Positions 47,119 to 56,815 of a stretch of DNA of 64,000 nucleotides are shown one piece after another. Location of the stretch: the NCBI GenBank assembly GCA_001599815.1, contig BCIA01000001.1, positions 3,042,934 through 3,106,933 of the forward strand, read 5' to 3'. The notes under the pieces were generated by a model. The model was not told where the DNA came from and searched no databases. It saw only the letters and a program-made list of their open reading frames with translations. The DNA comes from Furcasterigmium furcatum (taxonomy: Eukaryota; Ascomycota; Sordariomycetes; Glomerellales; Plectosphaerellaceae). A program made the position numbers and the translations under genes. Within the stretch, counting starts at the first letter, position 1. Each line of letters begins with the position of its first letter.

Positions 47119-48257
47119 GGGCGGGGATTTCACTGCGCTGAGAATCACGGAGAAGCAAGCTCTTTGCGGGGCACAAAAATACAAAGACAAAGTAGACTTC
47201 GGGCCCGGGAATCTGGGGGACTCAACACATGACGTGGTACATTATAGATTATAAATAAACCGAAAACTACGAGGAGCCTTCAGAAGCAGCTTGGGTGGGA
47301 CATGTATGTATGATATGAGAGAGAAGACCTGGCGATTTCGCCGAGAGACCACTGAGATCGAGGTCGGGCCCAATCACCCCCTGAATGCATCCTGCTTCTC
47401 ACCCGGTAGATACCCGGGCAAAATCACGATACTTGAATTGGACTTAGATTTATTTGAATCCTAATTCTTTGCGTAATTGAATGATGAATGCAGCAAGTTG
47501 CTGGGCGGAAGAGGTGTGTGTTCTGCGGCAGACCTTCCCACCAGGAGTCCCCGGCGTCGCCTGGATTTCACCTGGGAAGACCAATTCACTTGCAGTACGA
47601 GCAATGGTCACCATGTGACTTGACTTCTCCCATTTTTGGTTTCAATTTTGGGTCGGTGGTACACTGGATGGCACCTTGCCCTGTGTGGTCTCCGGTCCCT
47701 GAGCATTTTACCCCTGAGTACCATTCCCGGCCCCACCCCTAAACCCTGACCCCAGACCAACCATCGATCAAACTCAGACCAAGACTCAAGTCAACAAGCC
47801 TACATAATTATTATCAGCCGCTCATAAATGCCGTTCAAGCAAATTCTCACGAAGTAATTTTCAAAGGACAGCTGGATTCCTCTTCTTCCATTCGCATGTC
47901 ACTCAGTCACTCGAGAAAAGGGGAGCAGCAAGTTTATGAAATATCAGCCTTGTTGAAAAGAAAAAGTGTCTATCTATCTTGTATCGTATAACCGTTCAGC
48001 GTATTAGACAGTGAACAAAAGAAAGGTAGTAATAATAGCAAAAGAAACAGAAAAAAATCCAAACAGCAAGCAATGGGTAAACTGCAAGCCTCCGTATAAG
48101 CTTCAAACAGCAGGCAGTGGGGTAGTAGACTGCCGGCCTCCGTGCGCATCGCTCTGCTAGTAGGTATTTTCGATCATTTTCGCTTTCCCCTTTGTTTTTG
48201 TGGTTTTCGTGGACATGTTTTTTGCCTTTTCTCTTCCTCCTCTTCGGCGGCGGTCGC
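47119..48257. other. Intergenic between glycosyltransferase and HR-PKS genes
   Basis: These 1.1 kb lie between two convergent 3' ends. The portion from 47,800 is A-rich and probably includes the PKS 3' UTR. An imperfect direct repeat lies at 48061-48143. No gene is seen. Confidence 0.5.
48061..48143. repeat. Imperfect direct repeat downstream of the PKS
   Basis: Two copies of about 35-39 bases, starting at 48061 and about 48105, share the pattern AAACAGCA-rGCArTGGG...ACTGC...GCCTCCGT. They lie just beyond the PKS stop codon. Confidence 0.5.
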
Positions 48258-51200
48258 TTACATCTCGCCCTTGAGCAGCTTCAGCAGGCCGTCGGCGGCG
48301 TGCTCGCCGAGGGCATCCAGGTTGGCCATGCCGAGCAGCTCGAGCATGGAGATGTTGAAGCCGAAGGTGGCGCGCCACCAGGAGCGCATCTCGATGGCGA
48401 CGAGGGAGTCCATGCCGAGGTCGGCGAGGGAGACGTTGAGCTGGATCTCGTCCTCGGACTTGAGGACGAGGCCGAAGAGCTTCTTGCCGATCTCCCAGGC
48501 GAGCTTCTTGGCGGTCTCGGGGTCCTTGAGGGCGGCCTCGTCGTGCTTGATGCCGGCCAGCAGGGACTTGATGGAGTCGGAGCCGGAGTCGCCGCCACCC
48601 TCGGTGGAGTTGATGTTGCGGTAGGCGGCCATGCGCATGTCCTTCTTCCAGAGGGCGCGGTTGGCGGGGGAGTTGAGGGGGATGGTGGAGGCGAGGCCGA
48701 GGACGAAGTTGTTGGTGACGGAGGCGGTGGCGGCGTTGCGGGACATGATCATGGCGGCGCCGACGGCCTCGAGCAGCTCGGTCTCCTTGATCATGTAGGC
48801 GCCAGTGGTCAGCATGGCCTTGCGGAGGGCCTCATTGTTGGAGATGACACCGACGTCGTCGACGGCACCGATGTCGATGGCGGCAACGGGCAGGCCCTTG
48901 CTGGAGCGGTACAGGGAGAAGGCATCGAGGAAGGTGTTGGCGGCGGCGTAGTTGGTCTGGCCGGGCTGGCCGATGACACCGGAGATGGAGGAGAAGAGGA
49001 CGAAGAAGTCAAGGTCCAGACCATCGGTGGCGTTGTGCAGGTGCCAGGTGCCCTCGACCTTGGGGGAGGCGGCCTGGGTCCAGTCCTCGAGAGTCATCTT
49101 GTCCCAGCCCTGGTCGCGGAGGACCATGGACATCTGGAGGATACCCTTCAGGTTGGGGGCCGCGGCGACGGCGCGCTTGACGTCGTCGAAGACCGACACG
49201 GAGCCCTTGACCAGGGTGACCTTGCCGCCCATGGACTCGAGCTCCTGGATGAACTCCTGGTCCTCGGGGTTGGCGCCGGCGGAACGGGAGAGGTAGACGA
49301 GGTGGCCGGCGTTGCGCTCGACCATCCAGCGGGACACGGCGCGGCCGAGACCGCCGAGACCACCGACCAGGATGTAGGAGGCGTCCTTGTTGAGGTCGGT
49401 CGACTGCTTCTTGGTGATGGTGGTGGTGTCCATGTTGAGCTCGCCCTTCTCGGCGTCGCGGACGGCGATGACGATCTTGCCCATGTGCAGGCCCTGCTGC
49501 ATGTAGCGGAAGGCCTCGCGGACCTTCTCGGCGGTGAAGACCTCGATGGGGCGGATGGGCTGGATGTGGCCGCCCTCGAAGGCCTCGATGACGCCCTTGA
49601 GGAGCTGCTTGCAGAGGGGCTGCCTCTTGAAGCAGATCTGGTCGAGGTCGACGCAGCAGTACGAGCGGTTGGCCAGGAAGACGTCCATGTCGAGCTTGGC
49701 GGAGCCGAGGAGATCACGCTTGCCGATCTCGACCATGGTGCCGAACTCGGCGATGGTGCGCCAGGTCGCGTGGAGGAGCTCGCCGGAGAGCGAGTTGAGC
49801 GCGACGTCGACACCCTTGCCGTCGGTGGCGTTGAGAACGTCCTCGACGAAGGAGATGTTGCGCGAGTTGAAGATGCGCTCGCGGGGGATCTGGAAGGTGT
49901 CCATGAGGTACTTAACCTTCTCCTCGTTGCCGACGGTCACGTAGATATCGGCACCGGCCATGCGGGCGAGCTGGATGGCGGCGATACCGACACCACCGCA
50001 AGCGGAGTGGATGAGCACCTTCTGGTCCTTGACGAGGCGGCCGATGTTGAACAGGGCGTACATGGCCGTGGCGTAGACGCAGGGCATGGTGGCGGCGTCC
50101 TCGAGGGACAGGTTGTCGGGGATCTTCTCGCAGAGGTCCTCGGGGATGGTGACGGAGGTCGAGAACGAGCCGCGGGAGAAGAGGAAGACGCGGTCGCCGA
50201 CCTTGAGGTCCTTGACCTCGGGGCCGATGGCGGAGACGACACCGGAGGCCTCGAGACCGAAGCCCTCCTCGGGAATGTCGACGATGCCGTTGGCGGACAG
50301 GACGTCACGGAAGTTGAGGCCAGCGGCGTGGGTCTCGACCTGGACGAAGGTGCCGGTCAGGGGCTGGGCATCGCGGCGAGCCCAGGTGAGGGCGGCCAGG
50401 ATACCGGGCTTGCGGGTCTCGAGGACGACGCGGCCGGAGTCGTCGCGGGCGAGGAGCTCGTCCTCGAGAGGGAAGGGGGCGAAGCGGCCGACGTGGACGG
50501 TCTGGTTGATGATGGAGTACTCGAAGTCGGGGTCGATCTCGTCGGCGGCGACGCAGGCCTTCTGGAAGCTGTCGAAGACATCGACGATGCTCTTGGAGGC
50601 GGACTCGAGCTCGTCGACCTCGCAGGTGGCGAAGCGGATCTGGGTCTCGGACCTCAGGGTACGGGCGGTACCGAGGACCTGAGCGTACGAGGGGTCCTCG
50701 CAGACCATCTGGGCGAGGCGGGTGACCCAGAAGAGGCGGGCAGAGCCGTCGTTGATGGTGCTGATGAGGGCCTTGAAGTTGTCATAACGGGTCTGGTCGA
50801 GGCCGTCGAAGAAGGCGCCCTCGACGTCGAGGAGGGCGACGACATCCTCGCCGGAGGGGATCTCGTCCTGGCCGAGGACGCGGCGGGTGACCTCGTAGCC
50901 GGCGGACTCGAGAGCGGCGGCGACGGGGAGGACCTTGTCGTTGGGGGCGGTCTCGAGGAGGGTGACCTTGTTGGAGATCTCGACGGAAGAGTCGTCGATG
51001 GGGCGGACAACGAAGAAGTTGTTGCGGCGCAGGGCAACGTCGTCGGAGTCGGCAACGACGGCGGAGGCGCCGAGGCCGGCGTTCCTGAGGGCGGTCTCCC
51101 AGGCCTTCGCGTCGACGTAGGGCTCGGCGGCGCGGCCGTCGTTGAGGCCGGCGTACCAGTTGGCCTCGAGACCGGCGACGGCGTTCAGCCACTTGGACTC

Positions 51201-54200
51201 GGAGGAGAACTCGGTCAGGAGCAGGCGACCGGCGGGGTTGAGCAGCTGGCGGACGTTGGCCAGGGTCTTCTCGAGGCTGGAGGAGCCGTGGAGGACGTTG
51301 GTGGCGATGATGACATCGTACTTCTGGTCGAAGTTCTGCTCGGCGAGGTCGCGGTTGATGTCGAGGGTCTCGAAGTGCATGTTGGGCGAGGCCTTGAACT
51401 TCTCCTTGGCGGCGGTGACCATGCCGGACAGGGCGTCGGAGAAAGTGTAGGACGAGTACATGACACGGCCGTCCTCAAGGAGAAGGCTGTCCAGGATGTC
51501 GCCGGTGCGAGCGCCGACATCGCCGCCGACCTCGAGGATGCTGAGGTTGGGCTTGGCGTGGGAGAGCTGCTTGACGAGGGGAGACAGGTCGAAGGCGGTG
51601 TCACGCAGGGAGTTGACCTTGGAGAGCCTGTCGCCCTCGATGAGGAAGGTCGTGGCGTTGTCCTGGGCGGTGAAGAGCTCCTTGACGCGGCCGGCGATGT
51701 CGAGGATGGGACCGGCGACGGCGGCGGCGGGAGTGCCCTCGAGGCTCTCGACCTTGGCCTTGATGGCCTCGAGGTCGCCCTCGACGGGGCTCTTCGCGGC
51801 CTGGGCGTTGATCCAGTCACGGTAGGCGGCCAGGTGAGGGACGGGGGTCTCGAGGCCCTCGAGCTCGCGCTGGGCGAAGTTGACGTAGAGGTTGGTGACC
51901 TCGTTCAGGCCGGTCTGGTAGGCGGCACGCTCCTCGGCGGTCTCGGCCTGCTTGACGAGGGCGGTGGGATCGGCGAAGTCGATGAGGGGAGCCCACTCGT
52001 ACCGGGCGGTAGGGTGGGTGTCCTTGGCGTCGGAGGAGGACTCCTGGCCGGGCAGGGGAGAGAGGCAGGCTCCCTTCATCTGCAGCACGGGCTGGCCGTC
52101 GGCATCGAGGCACTGGGCAGAACCGACGATGGCGCCGGTGCCGGTGACGCTGGCGGACGAGTCCAGCTGGACGTCGGACTCGGTGCGGTAGACCTTGAGC
52201 TCCTCGATGAGGGTGGGGATGACCATACCGTGCTTCTTGGTGTAGCCCTTGGTGGCGGCCAGGGACAGGATCTGCAGGCAGGCGTCGACGATGATGGGGT
52301 GAAGGTGGTACCTGTCCATCTTGGACTTGCTCTCGGCGTCGAACTGGGGGCGGAGGACCTTGGCGCCGGCGGTGTGCTCGACGGTGCCGGTCTTGATGTC
52401 CTGCAAGCCCTGGAAGTGAGGGCCGTAGCAGAGGCCGGCCTGGTCCATGAAGTTGTAGGCCTTGCGCGAGGGCACCTTGCGGGTCATGGAGGGGACGGGC
52501 TTCGCGGCGGGCTTGGTGGCCTCGAGGGCAGAGACCTGGCCGACGCAGTGCTTGGTCCAGTGGACGCCGTTGTGCGAGGCGATGCTGAAGTCGTACCACT
52601 GCGAGTCCAGGGTGTCGGTCAGGCGGTGAGGGCGCAGGGTGGTGATGAGCTCGACGGGCTTGTCGTCGGTGACCACGAGGGCCGCGGAGACGACGACGTG
52701 GCGCAGGGCGAAGCCAGCGTCCTCGCCGCTGACCTGGCGGACGGCCTCAGCGGCCATGCCGATGTAGCCGGCGAAGGGGTAGACGATGTCCTCGACGATG
52801 ATGTGGTCACGGATCCACTCGGACTGGGCGAGGTGGAAGACGTTGCGCCACGAGGGCTCGAGGTCGGTGCTCTCGGCGACGCGGACACCCAGCAGCTCGT
52901 GGTACGGGTGCTTGCGGTGGCGCCACTCCTTGGTGATGCGAGACTCGTACCAGTAGGGGGTGTCCTGGTTCCAGGCGTACCGGGGCAGGTCGCCGAGGAA
53001 CGTGTGCTTCTGCTGGGAGGCGGACAGCTTGGTGAAGTCGATGGGGATGTTGAACTGGTGCAGCTTGCCGACGGCGGACAGGTAGCTCTCGACACAGTCC
53101 TGGTTGCGCATCAGGACCGAGACGTAGGGGTTGGAGGCGGAGGCCTTGGCCATGATCTGGCGGATGGGACCGCCCATGGCGGCGTGGGGGCCGACCTCGA
53201 GGAACACGGGCTTGACGAGGTCCGCGTTCTTGAGGATCTTGCTGGTGGCCGTGGCGAAGAGGACGGGCTTCTCCAGGTTGGCCTGCCAGTACCAGGGGCC
53301 GAGGTTCTGGCCCTCCTCGAGGAGGTCACCGGTGACGGACGAGTAGAAGAGGACGTCCTGGGTGGGAGCGCGGCTCTTGACATCCTTCAGGAGCTCGATG
53401 TACTGCTCGCCGACCTCGGACATGTGGTACGAGTGGTAGGCCTTGTCGACCTTGAGGAGACGGGCGAGGACGTCGACGCCGCCGGGGGGGTTCTTCTTGA
53501 TCTTCTCGACAACGGCCTCGACGGCATCGTGGTCGCCGGAGATGGTGACGCTGGAGGGAGAGTTCTCGCAGGCGACCTTGGCAGTGGTGCCCTCGAGGTA
53601 GGGCTGGACATCCTCCCAGCCCATGCCGATGGCGGCCATGGCGCCCTTGCGCTGCTGCAGCTTGGCGACGGCACCACGCTGGAAGGCGACGATGATGGCC
53701 TCCTCGGCGGTCAGGGCGCCGGCGGCGTACGCGGCGCCGATCTCACCGGAGGAGTGACCGACGACGGCGGCGGGCTTGATGCCGGCGGCGGCCAGGGAGT
53801 CGACGAGACCCAGCTGGACGGCCGTGCAAAGAGGCTGAGAGACCTCGGCCTGGTCGACGCGGGACTTCTTGCCCCTGGCGAGGAGCTCCCTCTCGAGGCT
53901 GAAGTCCTCGGAGCCGAGGGTCTTCTTCAGGTGAGCGTCGAGCTTGCGGATGGTCTTCTGGAAGACGGAGCCCTCCTGCTGGAGCAGCTCGATACCCATG
54001 GCGGGCCACTGGGCACCCTGGCCGGTGAAGACCATGACGATGGGAGAGGTCTTCTGGGGGGCCTTGGTGGAGGGCGAGGGGGCGATGGCGCCGCCCTTGG
54101 TGGCGACGGCGTAGGCGCGGTAGGCGTGGTGCTCACGGCCGTTGGCCAGGGTGTAGGCGACCTGCTCGAGCTTCTCGGGCTCATTCTGGAGGAGGGTCTG

Positions 54201-55664
54201 GTAGGACTCGACCATCTTGTCGATGGACTCGGTGGTGTTGCCGGAGAAGAGGAGCAGCTGGGGCTCGCCGGTCTCCTCGACGACGGCGGGCTTGTAGCCA
54301 TAGTTGGCGGCGGACTCGAGGATGACGTGGGCGTTGGTACCGCCAATACCGAAGGAGTTGACGGAGGCACGCTCGTAGCCGGACCAGGGGACGGGCTCGG
54401 TGGCGACCTTGATGTTGCGCTCCTCGAAGGGGATGTTGGGGTTGGGGTCGGTGAACTTGATGTTAGGAGGGATGATGCGGTTCTCGAGGGCCATGACGGT
54501 CTTAATCAGCGAGGACAGACCGGAGGCACCCTCGGAGTGGCCCAGGTTGGGCTTGATGGAGCCGATGTAGGTGCCCTGCTCCGAGCCGCCGAAGACGCGG
54601 GCGACGGCGTTGGCCTCGATGGGGTCGCCGATGGGGGTACCGGTACCGTGGCACTCGACGAAGGGGGTGTCGTGGAAGTTGGTGATGCCGGCCTTGGCGT
54701 AGGCCTTGCGCATCAGGGCCTCGTGGGCCTCGGTGGAGGGCAGGGAGATACCGTTGGTCCTGCCGTCGAAGTTGGTGGCGGTGCCCTTGATGATGGCACG
54801 GACGGGGTTGCCATCGCGCAGAGCCGCGTCAAGGGGCTTGATGTAGATGGCGCAGACGGCCTCACCACGGGCGTAGCCGTTGGCGAGCGAAGAGAAGGTC
54901 TTGCAGGAGCCGTCGGGGGACAGGACACCCTGCTCGGTCATGGCCTGGGTCATGCCGGGGGCCATGATCAGGTTGACACCGCCGACGAGGGCGGAGGTGC
55001 AGTCGCCGCGCTGGATGGCGGTGACGGCCTCGTGCAGGCCGACCAGGGCCGCGGAGCATCCGGTACGGATGGTCATGGAGGGACCCTTGAGGTCCATCTC
55101 GTAGGAGACGTTGTTGGACAGCATGAAGTCTCCGTATCCGGCGACACGGTACAGGCCGTGCTGCTGGTTGTCCTTGGCGAACATCTCGCACCAATCCTCG
55201 CCGAAGGAGCCGACGTAGCAGCCGATGAGGTCGCCGCGGTAGTTGGCGACGCCGGCGTCGTCCATGGCCTCACGGGCCACCTCGCTCATCTGGCGCTGCT
55301 GGGGATCCTCCCTCTCGGTGGCACCGCGGACGAAGCTGGAGAAGGCGCCATCGCTCTTGCTGATGTCGAAGTCGAGGAAGTAGCCGTACTCGGTCTTGAC
55401 GGTTCCGGGGCGGCCGGAGGGGTCGTAGAAGGCCTCGACGTTGTACCGAGACTCGGGGACCTTGCCTCGGGCGTCTCCCTTGTTCAGGAGGAAGTCCCAG
55501 AGCTGCTGGGGGTTGTGCAGGCCGCCGGGGAGACGGCAGGCCATGCCACAGATGGCAATGGGCTGGTCATTGCCGCCGACAGGTCCATCGAGGATGGCTG
55601 CCGATCCAGTGGCAGGGACGGTGGTGTTGGTACCGTCGGTAACTTCGATAGCGCCGGGGGCCAT
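48258..55664 (-). CDS. Highly reducing polyketide synthase (HR-PKS)
   Basis: A single uninterrupted exon encodes 2468 aa. Domains in order: KS (about 34-465; Cys203 in TGCSAAL, His about 339 in HGTGT, His about 376 in NLGHSEGA); AT (about 540-860; Ser638 in GHSSGE); DH (about 920-1215; His954 and Asp1127, with Glu instead of Gly in the H-x3-G-x4-P motif); cMT (about 1370-1470, SAM motif degenerate); ER (about 1770-2085; SACGGVGIAAIQL); KR (about 2090-2270; GGLGGLG, Tyr2239); ACP (Ser2420 in GMDSL). No thioesterase follows, so release needs a separate enzyme. It should build a reduced polyketide chain from malonyl-CoA in the cytosol. The gene has no introns and extreme codon bias (no TTA, CTA or TCA). 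The product is unknown. Confidence 0.95.
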   Translation of the reverse strand: MAPGAIEVTDGTNTTVPATGSAAILDGPVGGNDQPIAICGMACRLPGGLHNPQQLWDFLLNKGDARGKVPESRYNVEAFYDPSGRPGTVKTEYGYFLDFDISKSDGAFSSFVRGATEREDPQQRQMSEVAREAMDDAGVANYRGDLIGCYVGSFGEDWCEMFAKDNQQHGLYRVAGYGDFMLSNNVSYEMDLKGPSMTIRTGCSAALVGLHEAVTAIQRGDCTSALVGGVNLIMAPGMTQAMTEQGVLSPDGSCKTFSSLANGYARGEAVCAIYIKPLDAALRDGNPVRAIIKGTATNFDGRTNGISLPSTEAHEALMRKAYAKAGITNFHDTPFVECHGTGTPIGDPIEANAVARVFGGSEQGTYIGSIKPNLGHSEGASGLSSLIKTVMALENRIIPPNIKFTDPNPNIPFEERNIKVATEPVPWSGYERASVNSFGIGGTNAHVILESAANYGYKPAVVEETGEPQLLLFSGNTTESIDKMVESYQTLLQNEPEKLEQVAYTLANGREHHAYRAYAVATKGGAIAPSPSTKAPQKTSPIVMVFTGQGAQWPAMGIELLQQEGSVFQKTIRKLDAHLKKTLGSEDFSLERELLARGKKSRVDQAEVSQPLCTAVQLGLVDSLAAAGIKPAAVVGHSSGEIGAAYAAGALTAEEAIIVAFQRGAVAKLQQRKGAMAAIGMGWEDVQPYLEGTTAKVACENSPSSVTISGDHDAVEAVVEKIKKNPPGGVDVLARLLKVDKAYHSYHMSEVGEQYIELLKDVKSRAPTQDVLFYSSVTGDLLEEGQNLGPWYWQANLEKPVLFATATSKILKNADLVKPVFLEVGPHAAMGGPIRQIMAKASASNPYVSVLMRNQDCVESYLSAVGKLHQFNIPIDFTKLSASQQKHTFLGDLPRYAWNQDTPYWYESRITKEWRHRKHPYHELLGVRVAESTDLEPSWRNVFHLAQSEWIRDHIIVEDIVYPFAGYIGMAAEAVRQVSGEDAGFALRHVVVSAALVVTDDKPVELITTLRPHRLTDTLDSQWYDFSIASHNGVHWTKHCVGQVSALEATKPAAKPVPSMTRKVPSRKAYNFMDQAGLCYGPHFQGLQDIKTGTVEHTAGAKVLRPQFDAESKSKMDRYHLHPIIVDACLQILSLAATKGYTKKHGMVIPTLIEELKVYRTESDVQLDSSASVTGTGAIVGSAQCLDADGQPVLQMKGACLSPLPGQESSSDAKDTHPTARYEWAPLIDFADPTALVKQAETAEERAAYQTGLNEVTNLYVNFAQRELEGLETPVPHLAAYRDWINAQAAKSPVEGDLEAIKAKVESLEGTPAAAVAGPILDIAGRVKELFTAQDNATTFLIEGDRLSKVNSLRDTAFDLSPLVKQLSHAKPNLSILEVGGDVGARTGDILDSLLLEDGRVMYSSYTFSDALSGMVTAAKEKFKASPNMHFETLDINRDLAEQNFDQKYDVIIATNVLHGSSSLEKTLANVRQLLNPAGRLLLTEFSSESKWLNAVAGLEANWYAGLNDGRAAEPYVDAKAWETALRNAGLGASAVVADSDDVALRRNNFFVVRPIDDSSVEISNKVTLLETAPNDKVLPVAAALESAGYEVTRRVLGQDEIPSGEDVVALLDVEGAFFDGLDQTRYDNFKALISTINDGSARLFWVTRLAQMVCEDPSYAQVLGTARTLRSETQIRFATCEVDELESASKSIVDVFDSFQKACVAADEIDPDFEYSIINQTVHVGRFAPFPLEDELLARDDSGRVVLETRKPGILAALTWARRDAQPLTGTFVQVETHAAGLNFRDVLSANGIVDIPEEGFGLEASGVVSAIGPEVKDLKVGDRVFLFSRGSFSTSVTIPEDLCEKIPDNLSLEDAATMPCVYATAMYALFNIGRLVKDQKVLIHSACGGVGIAAIQLARMAGADIYVTVGNEEKVKYLMDTFQIPRERIFNSRNISFVEDVLNATDGKGVDVALNSLSGELLHATWRTIAEFGTMVEIGKRDLLGSAKLDMDVFLANRSYCCVDLDQICFKRQPLCKQLLKGVIEAFEGGHIQPIRPIEVFTAEKVREAFRYMQQGLHMGKIVIAVRDAEKGELNMDTTTITKKQSTDLNKDASYILVGGLGGLGRAVSRWMVERNAGHLVYLSRSAGANPEDQEFIQELESMGGKVTLVKGSVSVFDDVKRAVAAAPNLKGILQMSMVLRDQGWDKMTLEDWTQAASPKVEGTWHLHNATDGLDLDFFVLFSSISGVIGQPGQTNYAAANTFLDAFSLYRSSKGLPVAAIDIGAVDDVGVISNNEALRKAMLTTGAYMIKETELLEAVGAAMIMSRNAATASVTNNFVLGLASTIPLNSPANRALWKKDMRMAAYRNINSTEGGGDSGSDSIKSLLAGIKHDEAALKDPETAKKLAWEIGKKLFGLVLKSEDEIQLNVSLADLGMDSLVAIEMRSWWRATFGFNISMLELLGMANLDALGEHAADGLLKLLKGEM

Positions 55665-56799
55665 TTTGAAGTTTGTCTAGGGGGGTATATGGTCTATACA
55701 AAAAAAGGGGGTGGAGAAAATAGGGGTAATAGGGGTAACTGGTGTTAGACACAGGGTGAGAGGCTGAGGAGGCTGAGGAGGAGGATGAGGAGGAGAGAGA
55801 TGGCAGGTCCGTTTCTGTCAACACAAGGCTGATAAGGCTGAGAGAAAAGGCTGAGGAGTGAGAATGTTCACCTGTCACCGGAGCGGATGGTTCGAGATGA
55901 GTCTGAGAAGGGGGATTACACAACACCAAGCGTGCTGTCGAGTCTGGTTATTATACGAACCACGCGAGCATCCTGGCCGTTCAGCCCTTCCGGGCTCATC
56001 TCTCCAGCCCACCGCGATGGTAGGGTCGAATCCACGCTCCTCTGGGTGCTGCTCACCACCGTCGTCCGTCTCGCCGTGATCCAGGAACCGGAATCCTTTC
56101 GGTCTGGGCCTCCGCATCGCCGTGATAGAGCCATCGGGATCCTTCCCGCGCTGGGTCTCGTTATTTCGGTGCGCCGGAGAGTAGTAAGCAGAGAGATTGT
56201 ATGGCGACCATGGAGACCACGGGCAGGGCCACACTTGAAGTGGAAGGCGGTCGTCGGGGGTGGTGGCTTGGCGGCCGGCATATGGGAGACATGTCGTGAG
56301 GCTTCACGATCGATAACCAATACTAAGCCGCACGCAAAGCCCACGGGCTCAGCGAGGAAGCGCGGAGCCGGAATCCGGACGGCCATCCCTGCCTCTGCCG
56401 GAGCTGCTCAGGGGTTTCAGTTGCTGTCGAGAGGGCGGGCAGGGGTTGAGGGGGTCCAGGAGGCGATGGAGGGCCATGGTCGTCGTCCCCGTCTCCCAAA
56501 CGCAGAGCCGGCCGGGGAAGGGCGTTAATGTCGGCACTGCTCGCGTTCCGCGGCCAGCGGTTTGCGGGATGCATCTCATATCAACCCTGGAGGGATAAGC
56601 GCCGATCTGCAGGGAGCTGCGGGATAAACCTGCTGAGCAGCTGTATTGCGTCACCGAGCAGACGGCCAAGCCTGAAGGATTCCGGAGACGTTAAGGGTCC
56701 TCCTTGGCCTGTCGCATCGTACAGGCCGTGCCGTGATTGCACAGCATCTGGGGCGATCATTGCGTGCGAGGGCCGTGGACTCGGACCAGATGTTCCTTG

Positions 56800-56815
56800 C
56801 CCNCCCCCCCCCCCC
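56800..56815. other. Homopolymer C run with undetermined base
   Basis: An N at 56803 interrupts a run of C. The true length here is uncertain because of sequencing or assembly. Confidence 0.9.

Noticed and set aside
46000..47190. A 396-codon minus-strand open frame over the glycosyltransferase
   Set aside because: Antisense shadow in codon register with exon 2 of the glycosyltransferase.
48192..55748. A 2518-codon plus-strand open frame covering the PKS
   Set aside because: It is in codon register with the PKS on the other strand and exists only because TTA, CTA and TCA are not used; its Gly/Val/Asp/Leu-rich translation has no domain.
55887..56528. A 213-codon plus-strand open frame beside the PKS start
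   Set aside because: No family resemblance, poor codon bias, and it lies in the presumed PKS promoter.
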